Assembly (NCBI GenBank): GCA_016801845.1
Contig: CM028923.1
Span: 13,498,679 to 13,562,678 of the forward strand
Source of the DNA: Polydactylus sextarius
Lineage: Eukaryota; Chordata; Actinopteri; Polynemidae
Reading direction: 5' to 3'
Length of the DNA: 64,000 nucleotides
The translations under genes were made by a program, and so were the position numbers. A model generated the notes under the pieces. That model was not told the origin of the DNA. It was given only the letters and a program-made list of their open reading frames with translations, and ran no database searches. How positions within the stretch are numbered: position 1 is the stretch's first letter; every line of letters starts with the position of its first letter. Below are positions 12,801 to 26,353 of this stretch, one piece after another.

Positions 12801-14060
12801 AAATCAATTTAAAGCAGAAAAATATCTAATATTTTTATATCATGCCGGAGCTGTGGATGAGAGTATATTTTATATTTATCACTGAAAAAGTAAAGTAACT
12901 TTCTGAAATGTTATAGTAATGCCGTAAACACTGCTGATGCTTGTATTTGGGTGCTTTTGTGAAACATGCAGCATCCAGGCTCTTACCTTGTCATTCCACA
13001 CAAGGAAACGCTAAACTCAGCACAGCAGGGAGTCTGGGCTGGATTGACTGCCTGAAGTAGCTCGCGGGGCATTCGCTTCATCAGTGTAACCGAGGAGAAA
13101 TTTGTATGGGAGTGCCTTTTGCTAAACACACAGCAACGAGAATAGCTCAAAACACGAGGGAGCGCTCGGCGGTGTGGTTTTGTTGCTGTTGTTGTTGTCC
13201 TAGATCAAGTGGGCATGTGTCAGAAGAAGAAAAAAACAGATGTGGTCATCTTTGACCCCAAAATTGCAGCTTTAGCACATTCCTCATCCCTCGCTCATCA
13301 CTCAGTGAAATTTCACTATTCCAGAGTTTGGTTTGTCACGACTCGACTCTGGGGAACAAGATTTCTTTGGCGAACTAGTAGTTTCAAGGAATGTTCTGCT
13401 GAAAACAATTTGAACAGCTGTCAAAGAGCTTCAACATGACATGACGTGTGAACATCTTAGATGTCAGGATACTGAGTTTCACCTCATATTCATTGTCATA
13501 AAACAACTGAGACTCTACATTAGGTTCAGTGAAGGCACGGTATTTTGATCTCAACCTGTTGTGAGAGTCATTGCATGCCTGCAGCAAGTTAGTTCCTGCC
13601 GGTGTTCTCTGTTACGGTTACTCACTGCATATAGAGTATGAAGTCAGTGGGTTTGTTTACTCCAGACATTAACATTTCAGCCCACTCTGTCCATCACCAG
13701 ATTCCCTCCTGAATAAAGAAGTGGTTCACCAGGCTCAAGCTGTAAGCACAAATTGGCTGTGTGGTACTGTGTAACGGATGAATTGGAAAAAGCAACGTTT
13801 CTATGTGTTCAGGCAAGAAAATATGACAGTATTTAGTCGACGCTTTTTAAGATGGCGACAGAGATTCTTGATACCATGGAGGCTGAGCTTATTGTGGCTG
13901 TTTGTGGACAGTTATGGAGTTGTATGATACAACTTTTATGCGGGCCTGGAGAAAAGCTAGAGAAGCAGTAAAACGACCATAAGCAGAACTTCTGGAAATG
14001 TGGATCAGTACAAACCACTGCCAACTACAGCGCTGCCTCTTTTTATCGCTTTCTTACTGT
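12801..14060. other. Non-coding, nothing recognised
   Basis: Small TTG/GTT run near 13180-13197. Open frames are short and overlap on opposite strands. Confidence 0.5.
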
Positions 14061-14810
14061 GCATTCACACCAAAAGCGACCAAAGTGAACAAGTCGCCAA
14101 AGACGCAGAACACTTCGCTGTCAGTAAATTTTGCTCAATTCGCTCGATTTAGCTCGTCAATTAAAGGAGCCGCACTCGTCCGGCACCCTCAGTCAACACA
14201 CGTACACGCATGCACACACGTTTCCCTGCCATTTCTCAGAAATGTCAGAATCTCAGCTTAAACCTCGTATAAACCATTTCTACAACCACAAACACAACTA
14301 AAGATACAAACGATTAAAAAAAGCAAGGAAACTCCACGAGACGCAAACAAAAAACGGGAACCCCCTCTTCACACGGCACTTTGTAAACAAATGACGTCTC
14401 TGCTGAGATGACTGTATTTACTGTACACACACACACACGACGCACTGTGAATAGAATGATAGTGATAATAGAAAAATGATAATATAGTAATAGGGTAATG
14501 GAATAAATTGCACCTGTAATAACATGAGCGCCCCACTCCTACAGAAAGTTACATGTTTGGTCAATAAAAAGAGAATAAAACACTGAATTTTGAAAAATAT
14601 AATAATGAGCAAATTGGTCGCCATCTCTAGACCCCCTGGGAACTAGGAACTTAAATTACGCGACCCCACCTGACTGTGGGACGTTGGTAAATCTAAACGT
14701 TCTGATTGGTTTTCGCCAAGTTTGCCGACCCACGTCATAGCACATTACCATAATGTTAACTAGATTTTAACTTCTCTTTTTCGCTCTGGTCGCTCAAGAT
14801 GCTTCGCTGC
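14061..14810. mobile_element. Possible DNA element bounded by diverged inverted repeats
   Basis: GCGACCAAAGTGAACAAG (14076-14093) and, inverted, GCGACCAGAGCGAAAAAG (14776-14793) match at 15 of 18 positions. Both lie in unusually CpG-containing sequence compared with their flanks. The left arm begins with 'GCATTCACACCAAAAGCGAC', a start typical of some fish hAT-type short elements. I could not fix the termini or a target-site duplication. Confidence 0.4.
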
Positions 14811-14937
14811 CGCCGAATTCGCCGAACAACCATGTTAACATAAGTTACACATGGGAAGTATAAAAGGTCTAATCATCATTACAGAAGGAGAATTTCACTG
14901 TACTTTATCCAGCTGCACACTACAGATGCTGCTTTGC

Positions 14938-15790
14938 TAAAAGTAACTTGATAGCGTTATGAATGTGGAATCTACTTTAATATTAGGAGATTTATCTGCC
15001 TTTGATACGACTGATCAAACCATCTTCTTATCTTTCTGATCTGCTCCTAATTATTTGGTTACTTGCAGTTTCACAAAGTTCTGTCCTCGGTTTCATCTTG
15101 TTCATCTTGTATGTGCTTCACTTTGATCATATCATACCAGTTAATGATTATTGCCTAACATTGTCACGCAGAAAACACTTAGCTTTACAGGTAATTTAAA
15201 TCCAATGATTTTTTAAGAAAATGTAATTGTCAAAGACTAGATGTCAAAAAACTGTATATCTAGTCAGAAGCCCAGATCTCTAAACTCTAAAAGAATATTA
15301 GTTTACACCTCAGACACTTAACAAGGAATATAAAAAAAACATCATGTTGTATTTAATTAAACATGTACCCATCACTTTAACAAACTGGTCCAGTTTTTTT
15401 TTTTTCCAAAATTAGTTCAACATCATTGAAGAATATTATAGAACAAAGTATTCTTGCCTTTATCTGTCTCCATCTGAACAACTGAAACTCCCTGTTTTTC
15501 TTCTTAAGTGAGTCTTCAGTTTCATGACTTCAGCAGCCAGACTGTCAACAAACGCTTAATGGAGTGTATGCTTGCTTCCTCTACGCTTCAGGATTCAGTT
15601 TAAGACCCTACTGCTCACACTGGCACCTTCGTATATTTTTGATGTTATAACCTCGTACTCTGCACAGAGATTACTCAAACTGTTTGAACAGTTGCTCTTA
15701 AATATCCCTCAGTCCAGACTTTTTTTTTTTTGTTTTGTTTTTTTTAGCTCCTGTGGTCCCGATGCAGTAATTTACCCCATTGATTTTTCA
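14938..15790 (+). mobile_element. Decayed non-LTR retrotransposon (reverse transcriptase remnant)
   Basis: Frameshifted translation shows the RT palm block (GDLSAFDTTDQTI, for LDLSAAFDTxDH), the block SSVLGFILFILYVL (for GSVLGPILFxLYML) at about 15080-15125, and the C-terminal block RIQFKTLLLT...LAPSYIFDVITSYSA at about 15590-15680. The YADD-bearing segment is missing or unrecognisable. Frames are broken and it cannot be active. The motifs are those of the L2/CR1/Rex-type LINEs common in fishes; the clade is not settled. Confidence 0.8.
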
Positions 15791-18700
15791 ACACAAAGTC
15801 ACTTCTCTTCTCTCACTTGAAAAGATTACTCGAAGCAGTAACTGTCTTTTACATGTCAAAGCAAAACAAAACAAACAAACAAAAACAAACAATGTGAAAA
15901 TATTTCCTCGGGCAGAATTGTCTTGCTACATGGATCATTTAACCCCTGTCTAGCCTCCCATCAGACATGGCTGAAATACGAATCATTCTGGAGTTTATAG
16001 CGAGACTTTACTTACTTGGTGGTTGTTTCATCAGGAGACTGTCAACCATCAATGTTTGAGACTGCCAGCTGCTCTCTGTGGAGTACAAACCCAAAGACCA
16101 AACAGACCGAATATATGGCTGCACATTTCATCATGGAAGTGAAATTAGACTTCAGATATCCAATGCTGTTTGTTTATTCACTTTAACTAATGATACCGGG
16201 GATAGCAGGCTTGGACCTCTATCCCCACTTTCTCCCAGAGTGCATTTGGCTACACTTCACAGCACACTTCAGAGACTGCCGCACATTATCAAAGAAACTC
16301 CCAACCATGGCATATTATTCCCTATTATTTCCTCAAAGAGAATACAAAATCAGCTCTGTGGCATGTTGCAAAGGGTAAAGTCATCTTTGTTAGTGGAAGC
16401 TCTCACTGCTCCGTCTGTTTCATGTGTGACAGGTCCTTTTCTGTCCTCTCTTAATTGTGTCCTTGGGCCCCGGTTCTGCCCCACTGGGTAATGAGAAGTA
16501 ATAACACGGGTTTGATGTTTTCATTTCACGATATGAGGCAGCTTTATCATCTGCAGATTCTGCCTTTATGGTAATTAAAATGTAATGTCAGGAGTTTTCT
16601 TAACCCCCCCCCAACCTTTCCCACTGCTATCAAAGCCCCTCTAACCCATATCAAGTTTCCTGAGTGAGTTCACTTCAACATTAAGATTTGTGCTGTAATC
16701 ATGAACAGTTACTGCTCCCATACGTGTCAAGTGCTCAATGGAGGAAAAAACAAAACATCTTTCTTTTTTAAAACAAGTTATTCATATTGATGTGTTTGTT
16801 GAGCCAAACAGTACAAGCATGTCCCCCCATTACCAACACACATGATTAAGTCATGATAAGCTCATTAACTGACCATTAGCATCAGTAGTAGTGTCACTTG
16901 TAACCTAGACTTGCTAATGCTAACATTAGCAGTGAACACACAGGATTGTCAGGGTCTCAACCACAGAGAGGTGAAAATAGTTTTTAGTGATGAAAGAGAA
17001 TTACTTTCTTGAACTTATCAGTGCAAACTTATTTTTCTCATTAGCAACAGACGAGCTAAGAAGTGACTGTTAGCATTGGTGGTACATTGATTTTAATGCC
17101 CTCCTGACTGAGATAACAATCTTTTAACAAAGACTATTGTGGTTTTAACACAAGCTAAGGTGCTAATATTAATTTTAGAATAATGGCTATTAGTACTTAC
17201 TTCCATACATATGTATTCTTTACCACTTGCAGCTGCACCTTTAGCTTTTCGCACCATGTTAGCGTTTATTACCTTGTATAATTTTATCAGATATATATTA
17301 GCAATCGCAGAAGAAAATGGAAAATACATTAGGGCTGATACCTTTCAGTTCCACTGTGCCCACTAGCTGGTCACAAACAACAAAATAGTTGTGTGCTGTG
17401 AAAATAAAACAAGAGCCTGAAAGACTTTAAAATGCTCCATACATAATTACCAGTTACCTCAATTTGATAGTAATAGCAACAGTAATTTGATTAATCATCA
17501 ATTATGTTGCTAATTCCTGCAGCTAGCTCAGCATAAATGTGAAAATGAGCATGAAAGAAACACATTATGCATAATCACACTGTAGATTGAAGATTGGTGG
17601 AACCAATCATGTACTTGGTATTATCAAATATATGAGTTTTTATTTTCATGACTGGTCACTGGTCACAGTCCGGTTCACATTAAAACATAAGAAGATGAGG
17701 TAATGCTTTCTTGTTTTCCAAATGTCCAGGTTTGATCTCATCTGTGGTCAAAGTGAATCCTGTAACGTCACAGATTTACAGGTGTAATCAGTTTATAAAG
17801 AAATCTCTGCCCCCGCACACTTCCTCTCAGGAGACTCTGCTGCGCGTAATCAATTTAGAAACGCATTTTCTTTTCCCTAAATATTACAGGCCGCAACATT
17901 GAGATTACATTTATGTTTGTTTAAATATGGCAATTTGCTAATCCATAGTAATTCAATCTACTTACTCTGTACCAGATCGCATAGGATCATAGTGTTTTTA
18001 TCTGAGCTATTTTTTTTTTTATTACTTGTAGATAAATGATGTAACGATGCTACTGTTAAAATTACCCATGCATGAAAACTTCTGCTTTGGGAAATGACCC
18101 GTGTGCCAACGTAGCCACTCAGCCTCATAACAGTCAATATGGTTTTCATATTCAACAGTCTTATTCACAGCCATTTACTACTGAACGTAATGTATTTCTA
18201 AGGACTTTTTGGATGCTCTATTATAATTTTGAAGACCCATGAAATCTATTTAATTAAACTCAAATGTAAGTGTCATAAGGATAAGATTTTACTATCACAA
18301 TAAAAGGGTGAAATGCTAACATTTTTCCAGCTATTATGAAATAAGTATAAGTCTCAGGCTGAATCATTAAAAAGTAGAATATTAAAGCTTTCTCTTCTTT
18401 GCTTTTATGCTCCAGTATTTCTTTAAAATTCATCTAATCTGCCTTTGAAATATGAAGCTTTTTTCTTTCCATCTATTTTTTTTTTACATGCTTGTGCTAC
18501 GCTCCACTGTGACCCTGAAATCTGGGCTGCATTCAGAAACCTTACGGCCACGGCGCATGTGGTTACCATGGAAATCGCAACACTCAAAAGGTTGCAGAGA
18601 AGCTTTTGTTTTATTAAACGGCTGCAAGGAATGACAAAACGCATGTGGGCGTCTGGCATGAAAGATGTTCAATCGGGTTTTGATTTATTCACACAGCCTC

Positions 18701-19589
18701 CTGTTGCTGTTGAGGCGATTTAAAAAAAAATAAAAAATAGAGACAAATTGTTTGGAACAAGGTTGCTACGCACTTCTTGCCCAAGAGTCCGTCGTTTTCA
18801 CGGACACGGCCGAGGCTTTCATTACCTTCCGAAAGCTGCAACATTGGATAAATTCATGAAAAAGGCAGATGGCTGGCAGAGGCTTCCTGACTGTGGTCTG
18901 CACACACTGTCTTTTTTTTTTTTTTTTTTTTGCTTGAAAAACCTAGAGCTGTGTGTAACAGTCAAACGGCAGCCGTTTGTCTGTGCCTGTCAATAACACT
19001 TTTGTCTTTCTTGCTGAATAAAAAGAGAGAAATTGCTTTTACCCAGCAGCCCGTTTGTTTTCTTGTTATCTGTTCTGTGGCAGAGGATGACTTGTTCTGG
19101 GGAGACAAATAGCAGCCTGTTATGAAGTCTGTGTTAATTGCCTATTGATGTTAAAACTCTCCTTCACTGTGGCTTATGATGAGGTTATAGTAGGTTGGTG
19201 TAAGCCATGAAATTCTTTACATGTTTAGCTGAAATTTTGCAGTAAATTGACCCTTTTTTTTTTTGCTTTTGATTTGAGATCAAGTATCAGAATAGCAGCT
19301 GTCGTGGTGGATGTGGTCAGTATTAACACCTTCAAATTCCTTCTGCAGAAACAGAGTCATGACTCAGGCTGAGACACTGAGAAACCACACAGCTGTCTCT
19401 CTGAGAAACCAGGTGACTTGGCGAACGGTTCAAAATTACAACCGTGAGTCTGTGCCTCTGTCACCACACAGAAGAAACAGCTCAGTGACTGAAGTTTGAA
19501 TTTCAAAACTGTTCCAATTTTAATGGGACCTCAATGGATCGGTTTCTATTCCAGTCTGTGATACCAGAGATCAGACCTCCCACCCCCTG
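15791..19589. other. Non-coding; simple repeats only
   Basis: CAAA-rich stretch (15860-15890), C-run (16604-16613), poly-T at 18012-18021 and 18911-18931. A 137-codon plus-strand open frame (16078-16491) is not protein-like. 18490-18720 is relatively GC-rich and open in several frames at once, which may reflect a conserved non-coding element but shows no exon signals. Confidence 0.45.
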
Positions 19590-19760
19590 TGGTTGTGGCG
19601 GTCCACCCCAACTCTACAACCAGATGGCTCACCCACTGAATATATCTCATCTAGCCTGGGGCCACCATGAGGAGCTGGAAACTATCACTGGGGAGAGAGA
19701 CACCTGACAGCCATTGAAAACCAACCCGAGGTAACTGGCTGATGAGTAAGTGGTACCACA
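19590..19760 (+). mobile_element. LINE-like 3'-end fragment, copy 2 of 5
   Basis: It contains 'TCATCTAGCCTGGGGCCAC', 'GAGGAGCTGGAAACTATCAC' and 'TGGGGAGAGAGACACCTGAC', followed by 'GATGAGTAAGTGG'. The order is the same as the RLAWE...EELEEVAGERE block and the tail seen in the other copies. Confidence 0.6.
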
Positions 19761-22700
19761 GTGTGAAATTACCCTTGACAGTTACTGTTTCTGTTGATCT
19801 GCCCAAGCAATCAAAAGTCAATCTTATCCATCAATTTCACCAACATTTCACCTCTTTTTCAAAACATCGAGTAACAAATCCAATCCAAAGTTACCAGAAA
19901 AATTAAAACTTGAATGTAAATTAATGTAATAAGAACCATCCAAAACATAGAAATCAACTTTGAGAAAAATGTATCAAGCATATACATTCGTTAATGTCTT
20001 AGTTTGGCTCGTGTCCCATCTACTAAAACAGAGTTGGTAGGATTTATTGCCTATACTGCAGCCTGCCACCAGGGAGTGATTAATTGGTTTTTACCATCTT
20101 TAAGTGGGAAAGTTGTATGAATGTTGTGTTTGATCTCTAACTAAACTCTCTAACTCAACATTTAAAAGACACATTGTCACAACTTATACCATTCTCAACA
20201 CCCTCCTAAATTAAACATTAGACACATAGTCAACACTCTTCATGTAGCCAACACATGAAGTGCATTATTTTTTTCCTGGTACTCAATAACACTTCTAATT
20301 TACCAGGCAGAGGCAACAGATTAGACGAACCTTCCTCAGAGCTAATGTCTGCGCTGCTGACACACTTGTAATCACACTAAAGAGCATCCTTGGCGATAAC
20401 AAAGTGCTTTACACAATTGTTAATCATAATTATTTTGTCCTGCGTACATACATGAGAACAAGAGGGAGGATCGTCATGGAAACCAATAAAGCATGATATA
20501 ATTTACTAACTGGAGCAGCCTGATGTGTAAAATTGTATTTGTCAGCTAAGGGCATGTGTTTTATTGTGTGTGTATATGTATGCATGTGTGTATATGTGTG
20601 TGTGTCTATACATGCACACACACACTAGTAAAGTAATGAATTAACTGAATTCAAAATTCATATACCTTCCATATAATCACCACCACACCACGCTCATGTC
20701 AGGAGTGGATAAACAACACAAGCCTTTTCCTCTCCCATAGTTCAGTGCTGAATAAAATATGTGGAGCATGCTGGGCATGAGGCAGAGAGACGAAGCATAG
20801 GATGTGGAGAAACTCATTAAAACTTGCTGTCTGTTCTCTGCATAAGAGACACAATCAGGGGATAAACACTTAAAAACAACACAGAAAATTCAAGCCCCCA
20901 AAGTGCAGCAAATATGATCATAACTCTGGCTTCTAAATTAAGGATAACTGCATGAATAAGCTCATAAAATAACCCAGGAGCCCCATGTAAAGGTGGGAGA
21001 CGATTCAGCATCAGTGGACAACTAAATACAGGTTAGGATGAACAGGAAGAGTCATACGACCAATAACAGAAGGTGCAGTGTTCGTCCTCCACAAAGGTCG
21101 TCATGCACAATTTGTTATTTACACAACCCTGCATTGGAAAAAAGACGGGTAAGAAATTCTGACTTGGTGAACTGCTTATTTTCAAAAATCATTGCCAAGG
21201 ACAGTGCATGTGGTCAACTTCCACAGAGGGCAACCAAAAAGAAAACCACTGTCCACACAGAAAGAGCCTTGATGAATGTTGTTTGCTCTTGCAACACGAG
21301 GTTACTTTTGTCTGGACCAGGTCAGGACCATCCATCATGACTGGATCGGTGAGTACAGAGATGATATTTACACTTCCATTTATGGAAGATTGGCAGGAGA
21401 GAAATTGTCCAACATGACAGTCATTTCAAACACACCACAAAAAGATGTAGGAGGTGAAAACTTTAACCTGGTCAAGCAACATCCACTGACTGCAATCAGC
21501 AGTGTAACTCCTGCTTCTGGACTTTTTCTTTAAAGTCTAAGTTAGAGCTACAAAAACCCCTCCAGCAAAGAGCAGCTGACAACAGTCAGCTGTGAAATAT
21601 TGCAGAACGTCTCTCCACTGGATTGTGGACGACTGGTATCACCTCCTATCGACTGGAGGATTGGGTCTAATGGTATAAAAGGCAAACTTAAAAGTTGGAC
21701 TATTAATATGTACCTTTCATTGTAGTTTATACTAGTCAGACATCTTGTTTTTCAAAAAAAATGGCTTTGTTCTTCTTGGGCTTTGGCTAAAACCAAATAA
21801 AACTGTATTAAATGTATTAGACTCAAAATGCCCGTTAGAAGGATGATTGATAGTTGATATTTTAACAATGATTTAACAATCTTTCTCAAGGCCAAGTATA
21901 CACTGATATTTCACAAGCTGCAGACATTTACCTTCAACAGCTGATGTGAGTTCTCTTTCTAGGTAGCTAACTAACTGCTGTGGTAACTCATTATAAGTCA
22001 AATACAGTTAATAGCTGCAATCAAGTGTTCACAGATGGCAATGATAAACCAGTCCTCCATTTTTGATTCTTGGTTTCCTTTCTCAATATCACAATGTTCC
22101 CTCAATTTTTTTTTTTTTATATGCGCCTTTTTGCATATTATCCCGCAGGAGTTAGTAAATTGACTTTTTATGTGATCATGCCATATGCTTTGTGTTCAGT
22201 TTGAACACACCATTACTGACATCATATGTATGTGTTGATGGTGTTCATTCGATTGGGGTCAAACACTGTGTTTATTTCAAGGTGATGGCAGTTCCTGCAT
22301 GATCTTATCAGTTATCACTGTAGTGTTTCTGCACATCAAGTGTATAGGTTTTTCCCAGTGGAAATGAAAGTGTTGTAGATAGATGAGAACACAGTGACCC
22401 AGTCACTGTGTCTTCATGTGCAACCCCATGCTAGCATCACACAGTGATTAGAGAGTCATCATCTATGATCAAAAGCAAAAAAAAAAAAAATTTAAAAAAA
22501 ATGGCTGCCTCAGCTGCTGCATGATGTGACTGCCAGTGTTTATGTGTCCTGTATGAACAAATCACTGATATGGATGTGGAGAGTGAGGAGCATTCCCTGG
22601 TCAATACTTAGATCAATAACCCATTCATATTCCATGCTGAGCGTAGCATGTTGTGCTCAGATGAAGATGCAGTGCTGAATAAGTGTCTTTAATGAGATTT

Positions 22701-25700
22701 TGCTCTTAAGGAGTGGAATTGTGATCAGTTTCTGGGTCAAGATTTTCACACACACAAACACACAAGTATTCATACTGATCAGCTGGTTTCTCTCTGATGA
22801 TCCACTTGCAATGGACATGATTATTCTTGTGTTATAAACATCCTTGTGTGTGTCCACTGGATTCACACAAATGAGGATGCTGGCAAATAATGGCATCTCT
22901 GTGTGTGTGCCGGAGGTGAAAATATTGTGGGGAAAAGTAAATAGCCTCGTGAAAACGCTTCTTGCTGGAGACTTTTTTTTTGATGGAGCCAGGCGCAGAG
23001 GTGACGCATTGCTATGCACACAGCGCCCCTTGGTTTTTAATTAACTGGAACTGCATTGGAACGCGGTGTGCATTCAAACCCAAGCCCGGGCAAAACCGAC
23101 CCCTCCTTCCTCTTAACTCCTCCTCCTCTTACTCCCTCACCACCTCCTCCTCTATCATCACAGCAAGAATGATGCAATTTGTGAAATTTTATGATCCACT
23201 GAATGCAATTACTGGACCTGTCAGTGTTTTTTGGGGCGTCTTTTGTCCATGATGTATGCACTGTGCAGACTCAGCCCCTCATAGACTGTGTACATACTCT
23301 ATCTCTCTGCCACACACAGGCAGCTCGGGCATGTGTGGATGCATACACTGTAGGTGATTAAATGTGGGTTACATATGGAAATATATTCCATGTTGCATGA
23401 AAGCTGATGTACACCTGTGAGAGCACACATTCTGTCTTGATGATTAGTTACTGACTGTGTTTTCATGTTAGTAGTGATGCTGCTGATACTGGATCATTGA
23501 GGGTAAGTGACATGATGGTGCAGCAACAGGATCATGAGTCCAACATGTTCTACTTCTGTCTGTGTGGGTTCTAATGCATGCTGGGATAGGCTCCAAAGAA
23601 TAGGCATATAGTGTAGCTACCGTTACTGTTAAGGGCAAATTCATATGACTTTACCCTCCTAGGGCGCCCAGGGCATGAATGACTTGTTGGCCCCTATCCA
23701 TGGAGAAACCAGCTGGGAGTACTACCCTGCCCCAGGTTTGTTGTGGGTCAGTTCGTGAAGAAAACACTACATGTAAGCATAACATCATGTTATGGAAATG
23801 ATAAAGTTTTACTTGTCATGGTCAGTGCCATGTCTTCTTTGGCTCTTGAGGAGTTTTCCAAAGTTTTAAGAGGAAAAATAACCTGATGATGCCACCATGG
23901 TTATCTCTGCTCAGAGTTGAGACTTCCTCATGAAGAAAGCTTGTCTTAGTTCCTGGGTTTAGAAAGATGGAACAATTTCAGTGGAAGGAAGGTCTAATGA
24001 GAGATGTGATGGTGGGAATTGTGGGATGTCAACCCCAAAATATTTGAATGAGAAATAACACAACAAACTGATCACCACACCGTCTCTCTAAGGTGTCGAG
24101 GGCCTATAGACAAAACACAAGTGACAGTTGGACTGTTTCATAAAACTTCAAAATCTTATGAAATCAAAATGCCTGGATCACCAAGTGGTGCTCTGAGATG
24201 ACTGTATGAAAACAAAGGTTCAACTTGTGTCTTCCCCCTTCTAAAATTCAGAACTACTGAGTCTACATCGCATTACTCTTTATGCACCAATAGATTTGAA
24301 TGATAATAAATCATTATCCAGGCCTTATTCCAATCGTTCTTTTAAAGGTCATTTATCAAGAACATTTCCAAGTCATTTATCAATCTTTCTTTTTTTTCTG
24401 TCACTCCTCCAACAAAGTGGTGTGTCCGTCAGTTCCCCGGGGAGCTGCTCCGCTAACGCTCCATGACAAGGCCTTTATCGAGTCTCACCGTGTCTCATTA
24501 AAATCAGCCACCGTTGGACAGTTTACTTTGAGACTGCACATAATGGTTTCTGTGAGCCTCGACATTCCTAGTCCTCCCCCATACGTGCGAAACGTTCCTT
24601 ATACGTCGCTATGCAAAGTGTTTGATGGGCAGGAGCATTAAATGCACGCGCACACATACACACACAACCTGTCACTCAATCCCAGGAGGAGAGTGACGGG
24701 ATTAAATGCAAACTTCCCCAGCTGAATCCAATATCTGCAGGCAGAGCAGATTGAGGCGGAGGAAGATGAGGGGGTGGAGGGTGGGAGGCCACGCTTGTGT
24801 TTTCTGTAATTCTTCTTTCGCTCACTTTCACACAATCTGAGGTGTGAAAGCACTTGGAAACAGAGTGGGTCGAGGCAGCTGCCAAGGGCTCCTGCCATTT
24901 TATATCCACGCTTCCCTCTCTGGCTGTCTGCTGAGAGAGAAAATGGGATAATGAGGAGGTGGGAAGTGGAGATAGCCTGTTACTGTCCATTTGGGAAACT
25001 GAGAAAGAAGAGATTTACAGAGAGAGATAATTGGAGCAAGGAAGTTCCATTTATTATCTGACATCTTAACACTAAATCAGATGTAGCTGGATCTTGTTTT
25101 GGCTCAGTGTCTGTCTTTTCCTTGTCAAAATGCTGTTTGTTCTCTTTAACATTCATTACAAACACCCCACCTTGTTGCTTCAGAATCCATCTCTGCCAAG
25201 TACGTCTCTATCTGAGCTGTCCGTTTGATTTGTACCTTTCCGTGTTTGTCGTGTTTACACCTTGTTCTTGAAGCTACTATATTCAACATTGTACACCGTG
25301 TTTGGAAAGCTGACAAATCACTCTGGACTTGCTGAGCTGAGCTGTTGTTCTTCTAATGGTCCCGCCTGCCTATGTCTCTGAGACTGTCCTCAGAACCATG
25401 ACAGCACTGAAACACCCGAGTTGTGCAAGTGAAGTACATGACCTTGTTATGATGCAACATAAAAAAGGTTTTGGCCGATGCAGATGATGTGAAGAAAGCT
25501 TGACACTGAACACCAGATCCAGCCTCCCACCATTAATAAATGTTAATTTATTTTACTGTTTCTAACTGTAATTTTTCAATTTATACATTTATTGAACTCT
25601 TGGGGCAGCAAACAGGCTGTAAAAACATCATTGACAATCACTGACAGATTTGCACCTTATAAATATATAAACAGCCCTGTGGAGGAGAGCTGCAGCTTGC

Positions 25701-25949
25701 ATGATAATTCTCTGTATCCATCACTACAAACACATACACAGTAATTTGATCTATTGTTAATATAAAAACTGCTGACAGGAGCAGTAATTAAGGATTTAGT
25801 TTCTTAAACCTAACCTGACATCATTCACTTATTCAGTGATGAACCACTGAAACAACTGGTCCTTGATTTTTATACAGATACAACAGTTAAAAGCTTCTCA
25901 TTTCTGGCTGTGATCATCGATTTTCCCCCTGAAACGTAGACTGCCACTA
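19761..25949. other. Non-coding with scattered repeat pieces
   Basis: A fragment of the 2090-2330 repeat lies inverted at about 20050-20110, and a 'AAAGTGCTTTACACA' repeat end near 20400. A pyrimidine tract lies at 23099-23160 and a G-rich stretch at about 24766-24790. No exon recognised. Confidence 0.5.
20564..20630. repeat. TG/TA and CA microsatellite
   Basis: Alternating TGTGTGTATATG runs switch to ATGCACACACACAC, a purine-pyrimidine alternating tract. Other short CA/TG tracts lie near 754-772, 3480, 8530, 10807-10822, 14425-14440, 22745-22765, 30222-30236, 41550, 47136-47152, 49216-49236 and 52918-52942. Confidence 0.8.
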
Positions 25950-26013
25950 AAAAGTTAGCTGTTTTGTGCCAGTTATGGCCAATAGTAGCTAATGTTATTC
26001 ACCACAGTGAGCA

Positions 26014-26353
26014 TTAGCTGTAGTTATATGACATAAGCCATAGTTAGCTCGTTAATAAGCTAGTTAACTACAGCTAACAGTATTAGTTCTACTATTGCAA
26101 ATAAAAAAGCTGTAACTATCCAAATTACGGCTAATACCATTAGCTATAAATAAAATTACCAATACCAATACAATATATATATAGAAAACTAATGAGACTA
26201 ATATTGCTTTTTACTTTACTTTTACTTTAAGGTATCAATAGTTATATGTTTAAGTTTTTTGTAATTACTAACATTAGCTGTAGTTAGCTAATTAAAGTAT
26301 TGCTAATTAAAGTTAACGTTGTTTTTTATAACTAACTAACTAACTACAGCTAA
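26014..26353. repeat. TTAGC-rich block with two hairpins of identical 13-bp stems
   Basis: TTAGCTGTAGTTA at 26014 pairs with TAACTACAGCTAA at 26065; the same pair recurs at 26274 and 26341. The whole stretch 25950-26390 is dense in GCTAA/TTAGC words. It looks like a tandemly duplicated inverted repeat, not coding. Confidence 0.7.

Noticed and set aside
16078..16491. 137-codon plus-strand open frame
   Set aside because: Composition is not protein-like, a second frame is open over the same stretch, and there are no splice or family signals.
23099..23163. Long pyrimidine tract ending in CAG, as at a strong 3' splice site
   Set aside because: The downstream sequence has no sustained protein-like frame or donor; taken as a simple pyrimidine-rich tract.
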